The notes under the pieces are model-generated. The model worked only from the letters and a program-made list of their open reading frames with translations. It was not told the DNA's origin and did not search any database. From the NCBI GenBank assembly GCA_003221985.1, contig QHUQ01000001.1, positions 1 to 18,817 on the forward strand: DNA of 18,817 nucleotides. The letters run 5' to 3'. How positions within the stretch are numbered: the first letter of the stretch is position 1; every line of letters begins with the position of its first letter. This DNA comes from Gemmatimonadota bacterium (lineage in GTDB: Bacteria > Gemmatimonadota > Gemmatimonadetes > Gemmatimonadales > GWC2-71-9). This document shows positions 7,508 to 13,688 of this stretch, piece by piece. The translations under genes and the position numbers were made by a program.

Positions 7508-7866
7508 CCGCAGGGCAGGGCGCGGGCTGGGCCAAGCTCGCCGAGGCCGTCGCGGCGCAGGTGCCGCCGGCGGAGATCGAGACGATCTACGTGTTCCGGC
7601 CGATCAAACGGCAGGGACGCGAGTGGGGGACGGCGGTGGTGACGCGCAAGAGTGCCTCCGCCGATGGCCGGTTGCGCGTCTACACCGCGAAATACATGCT
7701 CGTGGTGCGTGGCAAGGAGCGCGGGCAGGCTAAGGTGGAAGTCGTTGAGGTGGCGCTCAGCACCGCGGAGGTGCTGGCGCAGGTGTTGCAGGCGACGGTG
7801 GACCGGGGTGGCGATACGGAGCTGCCGGTCGAGCTGGGTCCCGCGGTTTGGTACGAAGGGAGGTAG
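7471..7866 (+). CDS. Uncharacterised 131-aa protein between the TIGR00300 and arginine decarboxylase genes
   Basis: I do not recognise this family. The start ATG at 7471 lies inside the upstream gene (37-bp overlap), suggesting translational coupling. The stop at 7864-7866 abuts a GGGAGG ribosome-binding sequence (7858-7863) serving the next gene. The protein is soluble. After an Ala/Gly-rich N-terminal helix (about 15-32) it reads as a beta-rich single domain (IETIYVFRPIKRQGREWGTAVVTRK, LRVYTAKYMLVVRGKERGQAKVEVVEVAL), then a helix (STAEVLAQVLQATVDRG) and a short C-terminal strand. There are no cysteines or obvious catalytic motifs. Its fixed place between two genes of arginine/ornithine metabolism suggests an accessory or regulatory role, which is only inference. 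Confidence 0.65.
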   Translation: MASLGAGGLTPLAAGQGAGWAKLAEAVAAQVPPAEIETIYVFRPIKRQGREWGTAVVTRKSASADGRLRVYTAKYMLVVRGKERGQAKVEVVEVALSTAEVLAQVLQATVDRGGDTELPVELGPAVWYEGR

Positions 7867-7888
7867 TCCCGAGTTGATTGACGCCCGA

Positions 7889-8434
7889 ATGTTCATCCCG
7901 ACCAAGGCCTTTCTCACCAAAGGCGTCGGTCGGCACAAGGAAAAGCTCACCAGCTTCGAGATGGCGTTGCGCGATGCGCATCTTGCGAACTTCAACCTCG
8001 TCCGGGTGAGCTCAATTTTTCCCCCCCATTGCGAGCTTGTCGATCGCGAAGAGGGGCTGAGCATGCTGCGGCCCGGGCAGGTGCTGTTCACCGTCGTCGC
8101 GGAGTCGTCCACCAACGAGCCGAGCCGTCTCATCGCGGCGTCGATCGGGCTCGCGCTCCCCGCCGATCCCTCCCATCACGGATACATCTCCGAACACCAC
8201 AGCTACGGCCAGAACGAGGTTACCGCGGGGGAGTACGCCGAGGACCTCGCCGCCTCGATGTTGGGGACGGTGCTCGGCGTCCCCTTCGATCCCGAGAAGG
8301 CGTGGGACGAGCGGCGCGAGCAGTGGCTGCTCTCCGGCGAGATCGTGCGCACGATGAACGTGACGTCGACCGCCGAGTGCGGTCCCGACGCCCGCTGGAC
8401 CACCGTGGTGTCCGCGGTCGCGTTCTGCGGTTAG
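7889..8434 (+). CDS. pdaD: Pyruvoyl-dependent arginine decarboxylase
   Basis: This enzyme converts arginine to agmatine and CO2, the entry to polyamine synthesis in many archaea and some bacteria. The proenzyme self-cleaves to give a beta chain and an alpha chain carrying an N-terminal pyruvoyl group. The 181-aa product carries the hallmark FNLVRVSSIFPP, with the expected Ser-Ser cleavage site at S41/S42, the conserved Asn (N36) five residues before it, and a conserved Glu in the segment YISEHHSYGQNE (E102). The family opening MFIPTKAFLTKGVGRHKEKLTSFEMALRDA fits start ATG 7889. TTG 7874, ten bases after a good GGGAGG sequence, is a real alternative that would add five residues. Length agrees with the roughly 165-195 aa family range. 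No agmatinase or agmatine deiminase is visible in the window. Confidence 0.93.
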   Translation: MFIPTKAFLTKGVGRHKEKLTSFEMALRDAHLANFNLVRVSSIFPPHCELVDREEGLSMLRPGQVLFTVVAESSTNEPSRLIAASIGLALPADPSHHGYISEHHSYGQNEVTAGEYAEDLAASMLGTVLGVPFDPEKAWDERREQWLLSGEIVRTMNVTSTAECGPDARWTTVVSAVAFCG

Positions 8435-8435
8435 C

Positions 8436-9140
8436 GTGGCTGTCGCGTTCGCGGCCGGACTGCTGAGTTTCCTGTCCCCGTGCGTGCTGCCGCTGATTCC
8501 GAGCTACGTCGGATTCCTCACCGGCATGACGGTGGAGGAAGTAGAGCGGCGGCGCTGGACGGCGTTGCTGCACGGCGTCTGGTTCGTCGCGGGGTTCTCA
8601 CTCGTCTTCATCTTGCTCGGCGCGGCCGCGTCCGCGGTGGGCAACGTGCTGCGCGACTATCAGGTGTGGCTGGGGCGGATCGGCGGCGTGCTGCTGATCC
8701 TGTTCGGCGCGTATTTGCTCGGCATCCTGCGGCCCGCGTTCTTGATGCGCGAATGGCGCATCCAGCTGGCGCGCAAACCGATCGGCTATTTCGGCTCGGG
8801 CGTGGTCGGGTTCACGTTCGGCGCGGCGTGGACGCCCTGCATCGGGCCGATCCTCGGCGGCATCCTCACGCTCGCCGCCACGCAGGCCGGCCTGGGACGC
8901 GGCGTTTTGCTGCTTGCCGTCTACGCATTGGGACTGGCTATCCCGTTCCTTGTAACCGCGATCGCGTTGGACAGGTTTTTAGTGTGGTTCCAGCGTTTTC
9001 GGCCTTACATTGTCTGGGTGGATCGCGTCGCCGGCGCGCTCCTGGTCCTGTTGGGCTTTCTCCTTGTCACAGATAGTTTTACGCTACTAGCGGGGTATCT
9101 GCGGGGTTTGACGCCGGCGTTCTTGCGGGAACGGCTGTAG
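8436..9140 (+). CDS. ccdA: CcdA-like cytochrome c biogenesis / thiol-redox membrane protein
   Basis: CcdA (DsbD beta-domain family) carries electrons from cytoplasmic thioredoxin across the membrane to reduce periplasmic disulfides, notably for cytochrome c maturation. The 234-aa product has six predicted membrane helices. The two redox cysteines stand in the characteristic proline-rich contexts LSFLSPCVLPLIP (C16) and WTPCIGPILGG (C135), which are the halves of the inverted repeat of the family. The GTG start follows the decarboxylase stop by one base, and starting here leaves the usual short N-terminus before the first cysteine motif. No cytochrome c assembly gene is adjacent, so the reduced target is unknown. 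Its place after pdaD looks like simple packing rather than a functional link. Confidence 0.92.
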   Translation: MAVAFAAGLLSFLSPCVLPLIPSYVGFLTGMTVEEVERRRWTALLHGVWFVAGFSLVFILLGAAASAVGNVLRDYQVWLGRIGGVLLILFGAYLLGILRPAFLMREWRIQLARKPIGYFGSGVVGFTFGAAWTPCIGPILGGILTLAATQAGLGRGVLLLAVYALGLAIPFLVTAIALDRFLVWFQRFRPYIVWVDRVAGALLVLLGFLLVTDSFTLLAGYLRGLTPAFLRERL

Positions 9141-9174
9141 AAACCGGAAGTTGCAGCCCGGGTACGCTTGTGGC

Positions 9175-9190
9175 GCGGTCCCCGGCCGCG
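9175..9190 (+). terminator. Weak GC hairpin after ccdA
   Basis: CGCGG (9175-9179) can pair with CCGCG (9186-9190) around a six-base loop, 35 bp after the ccdA stop. It lacks a T tract, so intrinsic termination is doubtful. It directly abuts the palindrome at 9191. Confidence 0.2.
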
Positions 9191-9216
9191 GCTATTTCAA
9201 GAATTCTTGAAATAGC
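9191..9216. promoter_or_regulatory. Perfect 26-bp palindrome upstream of the lipoprotein gene (candidate operator)
   Basis: The half-site GCTATTTCAAGAA is followed at once by its exact reverse complement, giving 26 bp of perfect dyad symmetry with no loop. It is AT-rich in a very GC-rich setting and sits 31 bp before the ATG at 9248. Loopless perfect symmetry fits a dimeric repressor or activator site better than a terminator, and no T tract follows. The binding protein cannot be named from sequence. Confidence 0.55.
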
Positions 9217-9235
9217 GATGTACTACCGTCGTAAC

Positions 9236-9243
9236 TGAGAGGA
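9236..9243 (+). promoter_or_regulatory. Shine-Dalgarno sequence of the lipoprotein gene
   Basis: TGAGAGGA ends four bases before ATG 9248. It is one of the few clear ribosome-binding sites on the plus strand here and fixes the start of the glycine-zipper lipoprotein. Confidence 0.55.
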
Positions 9244-9247
9244 CTTT

Positions 9248-9893
9248 ATGAACCGGTTTGCCATTCTGGCGAGCATCGCGGTGTTCGGCTTGAGCGCCTG
9301 CCAAAAAGGACAGGACCAGGCCCAGGCCAGCGACTCGACCGCCCGCAACCTGACGCTCGCGCCCGCCGACTCCACGGCGACGCTGCGCGACATGCCCGAG
9401 CATCAGACCAATCCGCCGGCCACGCGCGCGCCCGCGCAGCGCACGCCGACGCACCATACGACCCCGCCAGCGCCGCCGGTCGCTCCGGCGGGTGGTCGTC
9501 CCCGCCGGCGCGGTAGTCAACGGGACGATTGTCGACGTAAAACCGGCGCCGAATCCGCGCACGCCGGGGACCTTGACGCTGAGCGTTACGAGCGTCACCG
9601 TAGGGGGCAACACATACCCGATCGATGCCACGGTGGACTCGCTCGAGACGGTGCACAAGGGCCGCGGTGTGACCTCCGGTGACGCGGCCAAGGTGGGAGC
9701 GGGCGCAGTTGCGGGCGCGGTGCTGGGCCGAGTGCTCGGCGGTAACCGCAAGGGCACGATCATCGGCGGCATCGTGGGCGGCGCCGCGGGCGCCGCCGCC
9801 GCGAACGCGACCAAGGACTCGGACATCATTTTGCCGGCGGGGGCGCACATCATTATCCGACTGACGAAGGAACTCGCGGTAGCGGCATCTTGA
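9248..9893 (+). pseudogene. Glycine-zipper lipoprotein, frameshifted and probably internally deleted
   Basis: The first frame (from ATG 9248) encodes a lipoprotein signal with lipobox LSAC (C18) and a Ser/Thr/Pro-rich exported linker ending near PPAPPVAPAGG at about 9490; after that it is Arg-rich nonsense to a stop at 9680-9682. The conserved C-terminal half continues in the +1 frame from about 9492 (VVVPAGAVVNGTIVDVKP) and holds a beta-rich part and a glycine-zipper membrane-associating segment (GAGAVAGAVLGRVLGG, GGIVGGAAGAAAA), then DIILPAGAHIIIRL, stopping at 9891-9893. Similar envelope proteins that I know of usually have another 30-40 residues of beta-strand before the VVxPAG motif, so the join may combine a deletion with a frameshift. 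It could be a true pseudogene or a sequencing/assembly error. Function in the family is poorly known, probably cell-envelope structure. Confidence 0.65.
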
Positions 9894-9897
9894 CGCG

Positions 9898-11154
9898 GTG
9901 ATCCGCACCAAGCTGTCCGTGATGATGTTCCTCCAGTTTTTCATCTGGGGGGCGTGGTACACGACGATTGGCAACTACATGTCAGCGCACGGCATGGCCT
10001 CGCTGACGTCGTGGCCTTACCAGGTCAACCCGATCGCAGCGATCGTGGCGCCGTTTTTCCTGGGCTTGATCGCGGATCGCTTTTTCGCGACGGAGAGGGT
10101 GCTCGGCGTTCTACACCTGCTAGGCGGCGCCATCATGCTCCTAGTTCCTCGAGCCACAGGCGCGCCCACCCTCTTCATTCTCTTGCTGCTGCTTTACAAT
10201 CTGTGCTACATGCCCACCCTTGGGCTCGCGAACTCGCTGGCCTTTCACAACATCAAGGACCAAGAGCAGCAATTCCCATTGATTCGCGTTTTCGGTACGA
10301 TCGGGTGGATCGTTGCCGGACTCTTCATTGGGTTCGTGCTGCGTCGGTTCACAGGCGACCAGTTGCCCGATAACACCGCCCTGCCGATCTACACGACCGG
10401 CGTCGCGAGTGCGCTGCTCGGCCTGTACAGCTTCAGCCTGCCCCACACTCCACCACCGGCCGCCGGTCAACGGGTCTCGCTCCGGAGTATCGTGGGGTTG
10501 GACGCGCTCCGGGAATTGGGTAGCGGGCCGTTCTACGTCTTCATCATCAGCTCGATGCTGATCTGCATCCCGTTGTCCGCGTACTACGCCTTCGCCCCAA
10601 TCTTCGCTCGGGTGAGTGTCTACGACGCAGGCACGACCAACCTGGTTACGAAGCTCTTGCCCAATCCATCGTCTCTCATGACGCTCGGCCAGATGTCCGA
10701 GACGGCTTTCATGGTGCTCATGCCACTCATGTTTCTGCGACTGGGTGTGAAGCGCATGTTGCTGGTGGGGATGAGTGCGTGGGTTCTGCGCTACGTCCTC
10801 TTCGCGCTCGCGGCGCCGAGTGCGGTGTTCTGGCTCATCGCCCTCGGGATCCTGCTCCACGGCGTGTGTTACGACTTCTTCTTCGTAACGGGCCAGATCT
10901 ACGTGGACAAGAAGTCAACCCCGGCGGTGCGGGGACAAGCGCAGGGATTCCTCGTGTTGGTCACCTACGGCGTCGGGATGTGGATCGGCGCGCGGATCGC
11001 AGGTTCCGTATACAACTCGTTCCTCAGTGGCGCCGCGAATCTGACACTGCAGCAATGGTCTCGATTCTGGGTGTTTCCGGCCGGGTTTGCGGCAGCCGTG
11101 TTGGTCTTCTTCGCGTTGTCCTTTAAAGCTGAGCGAGCTACTCCAGCTCCCTAA
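9898..11154 (+). CDS. MFS transporter of the nucleoside:H+ symporter (NHS) family
   Basis: The 418-aa product is an inner-membrane 12-helix transporter resembling NupG/XapB, proton symporters of nucleosides. The opening MIRTKLSVMMFLQFFIWGAWYTTIGNYM and the loop LANSLAFHNIKDQEQQFPLIRVFGTIGWI are characteristic of the family. In several phyla relatives sit beside Gfo/Idh/MocA and DUF1080 genes and may carry sugars rather than nucleosides; here such an operon lies convergently next to it. The GTG start lies four bases after the stop of the damaged lipoprotein gene, and CATCTT at 9886-9891 lies six bases before it; no Shine-Dalgarno sequence is seen. The last 17 bp overlap the end of the opposite-strand DUF1080 gene. 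Codon choice looks slightly less GC-biased than in neighbours. The substrate is unknown. Confidence 0.85.
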   Translation: MIRTKLSVMMFLQFFIWGAWYTTIGNYMSAHGMASLTSWPYQVNPIAAIVAPFFLGLIADRFFATERVLGVLHLLGGAIMLLVPRATGAPTLFILLLLLYNLCYMPTLGLANSLAFHNIKDQEQQFPLIRVFGTIGWIVAGLFIGFVLRRFTGDQLPDNTALPIYTTGVASALLGLYSFSLPHTPPPAAGQRVSLRSIVGLDALRELGSGPFYVFIISSMLICIPLSAYYAFAPIFARVSVYDAGTTNLVTKLLPNPSSLMTLGQMSETAFMVLMPLMFLRLGVKRMLLVGMSAWVLRYVLFALAAPSAVFWLIALGILLHGVCYDFFFVTGQIYVDKKSTPAVRGQAQGFLVLVTYGVGMWIGARIAGSVYNSFLSGAANLTLQQWSRFWVFPAGFAAAVLVFFALSFKAERATPAP

Positions 11155-11863
11155 TCCAAATATCTCTGTAGCGCACCGGATTGCCGTGATCCTGTAACTT
11201 CAGCGGCAGCTTGTCAGGATGGGCGCGATAAGGCGGTCGAGCCTGGTTCGCCGTGGGCCCCACCAGCTCGAAGTTATCCTGAATCAGAATCCCATTCAGG
11301 AATACCGTCATGCGCGCCGGGCGCTCGAGCGAGCCGTCGGCCTTGAAGTGGGGCCGGCGAAACACGATGTCGTACGCCTGCCACGCGCCGGGTGGCCGCG
11401 TGGCGTTGACGAGCGGCGGGTTCTCGCCGTAGATCGCCCCCGCCTGGCCGTCGGGATAGGTGTCGTTCTGGTAGGAATCCAGCACCTGCAGCTCGTAGAT
11501 CCCCATCAGAAAGATGCCGCTGTTGCCGCGCTCTTGGCCTTCACCCTGGGGCGGCGTCGGCGTCCGCCATTCGATGTGGAGCTGCACGTCGCCGAACCCG
11601 CGCGCCGAAACGAGCATGCCGGTGCCCGGCTTCACTTCGACGTAGCCGTCTTTCACGATCCATTTCGCGGCGCTGCTGTCCTGCGCGCGCCACTGCGCGA
11701 GGTCGGAGCCGTTGAACAAGACGATCGCGTCCTTCGGCGCGGGGACCGGCGGGCGCTCCGGCCCCCCCCCCGGGTCCACGACCGGGGGTCGCGGACGATC
11801 CATCGAGTGTTGCGGCCACTGTTGGGCTTGTGCCATCAGCAGCAAAGCTAGCATGTCGATCAT
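11138..11863 (-). CDS. DUF1080 protein (3-keto-disaccharide hydrolase-like)
   Basis: DUF1080 proteins adopt a concanavalin-like beta-sandwich. Characterised members cleave 3-keto-glycosides after another enzyme has oxidised the sugar at C3. The 241-aa product begins with a short hydrophobic stretch (MLALLLMAQAQ) that may be a weak signal peptide. A Pro/Gly-rich linker follows, then the domain: AIVLFNGSDLAQW, WIVKDGYVEVKPGTG, VQLHIEWRTP, RGNSGIFLMGIYELQVLDSY, WQAYDIVFRRPHF, MTVFLNGILIQDNF and a final RYRDIWIRELE. The start at 11863 is chosen because its ATG overlaps the Gfo/Idh stop (ATGA); an in-frame ATG at 11872 is possible. A run of ten G on the coding strand encodes part of the linker (residues 32-34). 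The gene ends the minus-strand operon and overlaps the transporter gene tail-to-tail. Confidence 0.9.
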   Translation of the reverse strand: MIDMLALLLMAQAQQWPQHSMDRPRPPVVDPGGGPERPPVPAPKDAIVLFNGSDLAQWRAQDSSAAKWIVKDGYVEVKPGTGMLVSARGFGDVQLHIEWRTPTPPQGEGQERGNSGIFLMGIYELQVLDSYQNDTYPDGQAGAIYGENPPLVNATRPPGAWQAYDIVFRRPHFKADGSLERPARMTVFLNGILIQDNFELVGPTANQARPPYRAHPDKLPLKLQDHGNPVRYRDIWIRELE

Positions 11864-13095
11864 GGCTTCCACGTCCCCTTGGCGACGGCCGGCAGGAACG
11901 AATCGATCCCCGCCGGCGGAAACTCGAGTGTCTTGCCCTGCTCGGCGCTCATGTACGCGGTCATCAGGACTTTGACGACCTGCAAGCCATCATCGAACGT
12001 GAGCGACGGCTTCTCTGTGTTCAGGAAACACTGCACGAAATGGCGGTCCTCGGCCTCATATCCGTACGCCACCGCCTCGTTCGCGACGACCGGCATGAGC
12101 CCCACTTCGGCGTTCTGTTTTTCAACGAGATCTTCGCCCGCCTTGCCCTGAACCTCGCGGCTAAAGAACAGCTTCAGCCCTGAGTCGAGCGAGTTCCACT
12201 GCAACGAATACTCTGGCCCGAGCAGCTCGGCCGACAACCGCAGTCCCGCGCCGACGAAGCTCCACGACGTGGTCGCTTCGCCGAGGACCTTGTGGCCGTC
12301 TTCGGACTCGAATTCGATCAGCACGCTCGCGAAGTCTTCCGACGGCGTCTTGTCGTAATTCACCTCGCTGCCCATCATCCCCGACAGCTTCTTCACGTAT
12401 GCCGGCCGGCTCCATTTCAGACTCGCGATGTGACCGGTGACGCGTTTCGGTTTGAGGGAACGCGGCTTCGTCGGATCGGTGAGCAGGTGCTGCACCAGCA
12501 ACGACGAGTGGCACATCATGTCGTTGAGCACGCCGCCGCCCTGCAGCTTCCCCTGCCAGAACCACGGCGCGTGGGGGCCACTGTGCTCTTCCGCGGCGCG
12601 CGCGAGGTAGGGACGGCCGGTGAGTTTGGCGCCGCGCGCCCACAGCAGTGTGCGTCCGACTTCGACGGGCGGCGCAAAGACCTGGTTCTCGAGGTAACCG
12701 TGAGGCAGCCCAACTCGATTGACCAAGTCCAGCACCCGCTTTGCTTCACTGACATTCCGGGCGAGCGGTTTCTCGCAGGCGACGCCGAGCAGCGAGCCTT
12801 TGCCACGGTCCATGGCGCTGACCATCTCCTCGACGTTGTCGATGCGTGCCTGGTTGGGACCGCAGAGCCAGATCGCGCCGATCGCGGGATCTTCGACCAT
12901 TGCGGCAATGGAGGGGTACGGCTTGGCGTCGCCGACGCCGAGCTTTTTCGCATAGCCGGCGGTCGCGGCGGCGTTCTTTTGATTGGGGCTCCACACACCC
13001 AGGATGTCCGCGTCGCGGACGCCCACGAACCCGAGCATGTGGAACTTCGCGTTAAAGCCGCTCCCCACGATCCCAATGCCGAGCCGCTTGCTCAT
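11860..13095 (-). CDS. Gfo/Idh/MocA-family NAD(P)-dependent oxidoreductase
   Basis: The 411-aa product has an N-terminal Rossmann domain (GIGIVGSGFNAKFH), the family motif ACEKPLA (E108-K109-P110, the lysine being catalytic) and a C-terminal alpha/beta domain of the GFO_IDH_MocA type. No signal peptide is seen, so it should act in the cytoplasm, oxidising or reducing a sugar or 3-keto sugar. ATG 13095 is chosen because it overlaps the upstream stop (ATGA at 13092-13095) and begins directly with the nucleotide-binding strand; the 20 in-frame residues before it belong to the previous gene's region. Its neighbours suggest that it returns an imported 3-keto sugar to the normal sugar, or works on a related intermediate. 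The substrate is not predictable from sequence alone. Confidence 0.9.
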   Translation of the reverse strand: MSKRLGIGIVGSGFNAKFHMLGFVGVRDADILGVWSPNQKNAAATAGYAKKLGVGDAKPYPSIAAMVEDPAIGAIWLCGPNQARIDNVEEMVSAMDRGKGSLLGVACEKPLARNVSEAKRVLDLVNRVGLPHGYLENQVFAPPVEVGRTLLWARGAKLTGRPYLARAAEEHSGPHAPWFWQGKLQGGGVLNDMMCHSSLLVQHLLTDPTKPRSLKPKRVTGHIASLKWSRPAYVKKLSGMMGSEVNYDKTPSEDFASVLIEFESEDGHKVLGEATTSWSFVGAGLRLSAELLGPEYSLQWNSLDSGLKLFFSREVQGKAGEDLVEKQNAEVGLMPVVANEAVAYGYEAEDRHFVQCFLNTEKPSLTFDDGLQVVKVLMTAYMSAEQGKTLEFPPAGIDSFLPAVAKGTWKP

Positions 13096-13688
13096 TCCGT
13101 TCCCTCGTAGCTGACGCCAAGTTTGCGCAGCGCTGCGTCCGGGCAGCCCTTCCACTCGCTCACGAATGTGTTGCCCTGGTAGTCGAGATCGGCGAATCCG
13201 ATCTTGCTCGTGAAAAACCCCGACGCGGTCAGGTCACGGAACATGTTGAAGAACGCGACGCCCTGGCTCATCTCCGGCTTCGCCTTCTTGGGCCACGCAA
13301 TGTCGTCGAGCAGGGCTGTCCGCTCTGCTTCCGTCGACGTCACAAACGTCTTGCGGCTGCGCTCGGAACACTCGTTGTCCAGCCACGCGAGCCCGCCCCG
13401 CATCGGGACCTGGCCATCCGGCCGGTCGCTGAGCATGAAGTCCATGAACTCCGGGACGCCGGCGTCGGTCGCGCTACCCGAGCGCTCGTCGCGCGGGATC
13501 ACGAGGTCGACCAGCACCCGCACCGTCTCCCATTCGTGCGGCGTGAAAAACGTCGGCGCGTACGGGGGGGAGGCTTGCAGCGCGGTGCGCGCCAACGTTG
13601 CCGCCCGTGCCGCCTCTGCCGGCGTCCACTTGAACGCCGCCGTCACAGCGGCCATGGCCATCGCGCCTACCGCTTCGCGCCGTTTCAC
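13092..13688 (-). CDS. Gluconate 2-dehydrogenase subunit 3-family protein with Tat-like signal
   Basis: This is the small (gamma) subunit that partners membrane-linked FAD-dependent GMC sugar dehydrogenases. The 198-aa product begins VKRREAVGAMAMAAVTAAF, a twin-arginine-like export signal with R3-R4 and a hydrophobic stretch. The family domain follows, with FFTPHEWETVRVLVDLVIPRDERSGSATDAGVPEFMDFML as its recognisable part and a C-terminal DYQGNTFVSEWKGCPD. The GTG at 13688 is chosen because it overlaps the GMC stop (GTGA at 13685-13688) and places the RR motif at the very N-terminus; an upstream ATG at 13736 would bury it. The catalytic partner has no signal of its own, so this subunit probably carries it through the Tat pathway, as described for related glucose dehydrogenases. 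Confidence 0.88.
   Translation of the reverse strand: MKRREAVGAMAMAAVTAAFKWTPAEAARAATLARTALQASPPYAPTFFTPHEWETVRVLVDLVIPRDERSGSATDAGVPEFMDFMLSDRPDGQVPMRGGLAWLDNECSERSRKTFVTSTEAERTALLDDIAWPKKAKPEMSQGVAFFNMFRDLTASGFFTSKIGFADLDYQGNTFVSEWKGCPDAALRKLGVSYEGTE

Noticed and set aside
8016..8027. T5C7 run at the decarboxylase cleavage site as a frameshift
   Set aside because: The frame is continuous and encodes the expected VSSIFPP motif.
9191..9216. Reading the palindrome as an intrinsic terminator or as a eukaryote-type heat-shock element
   Set aside because: There is no loop and no T tract for termination, and TTCnnGAA arrays as heat-shock elements belong to eukaryotes; only an operator-like call is safe.
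12292..13110. 272-codon plus-strand frame opposite the Gfo/Idh gene
   Set aside because: The minus-strand frame has clear Rossmann and EKP motifs; this one is its shadow.
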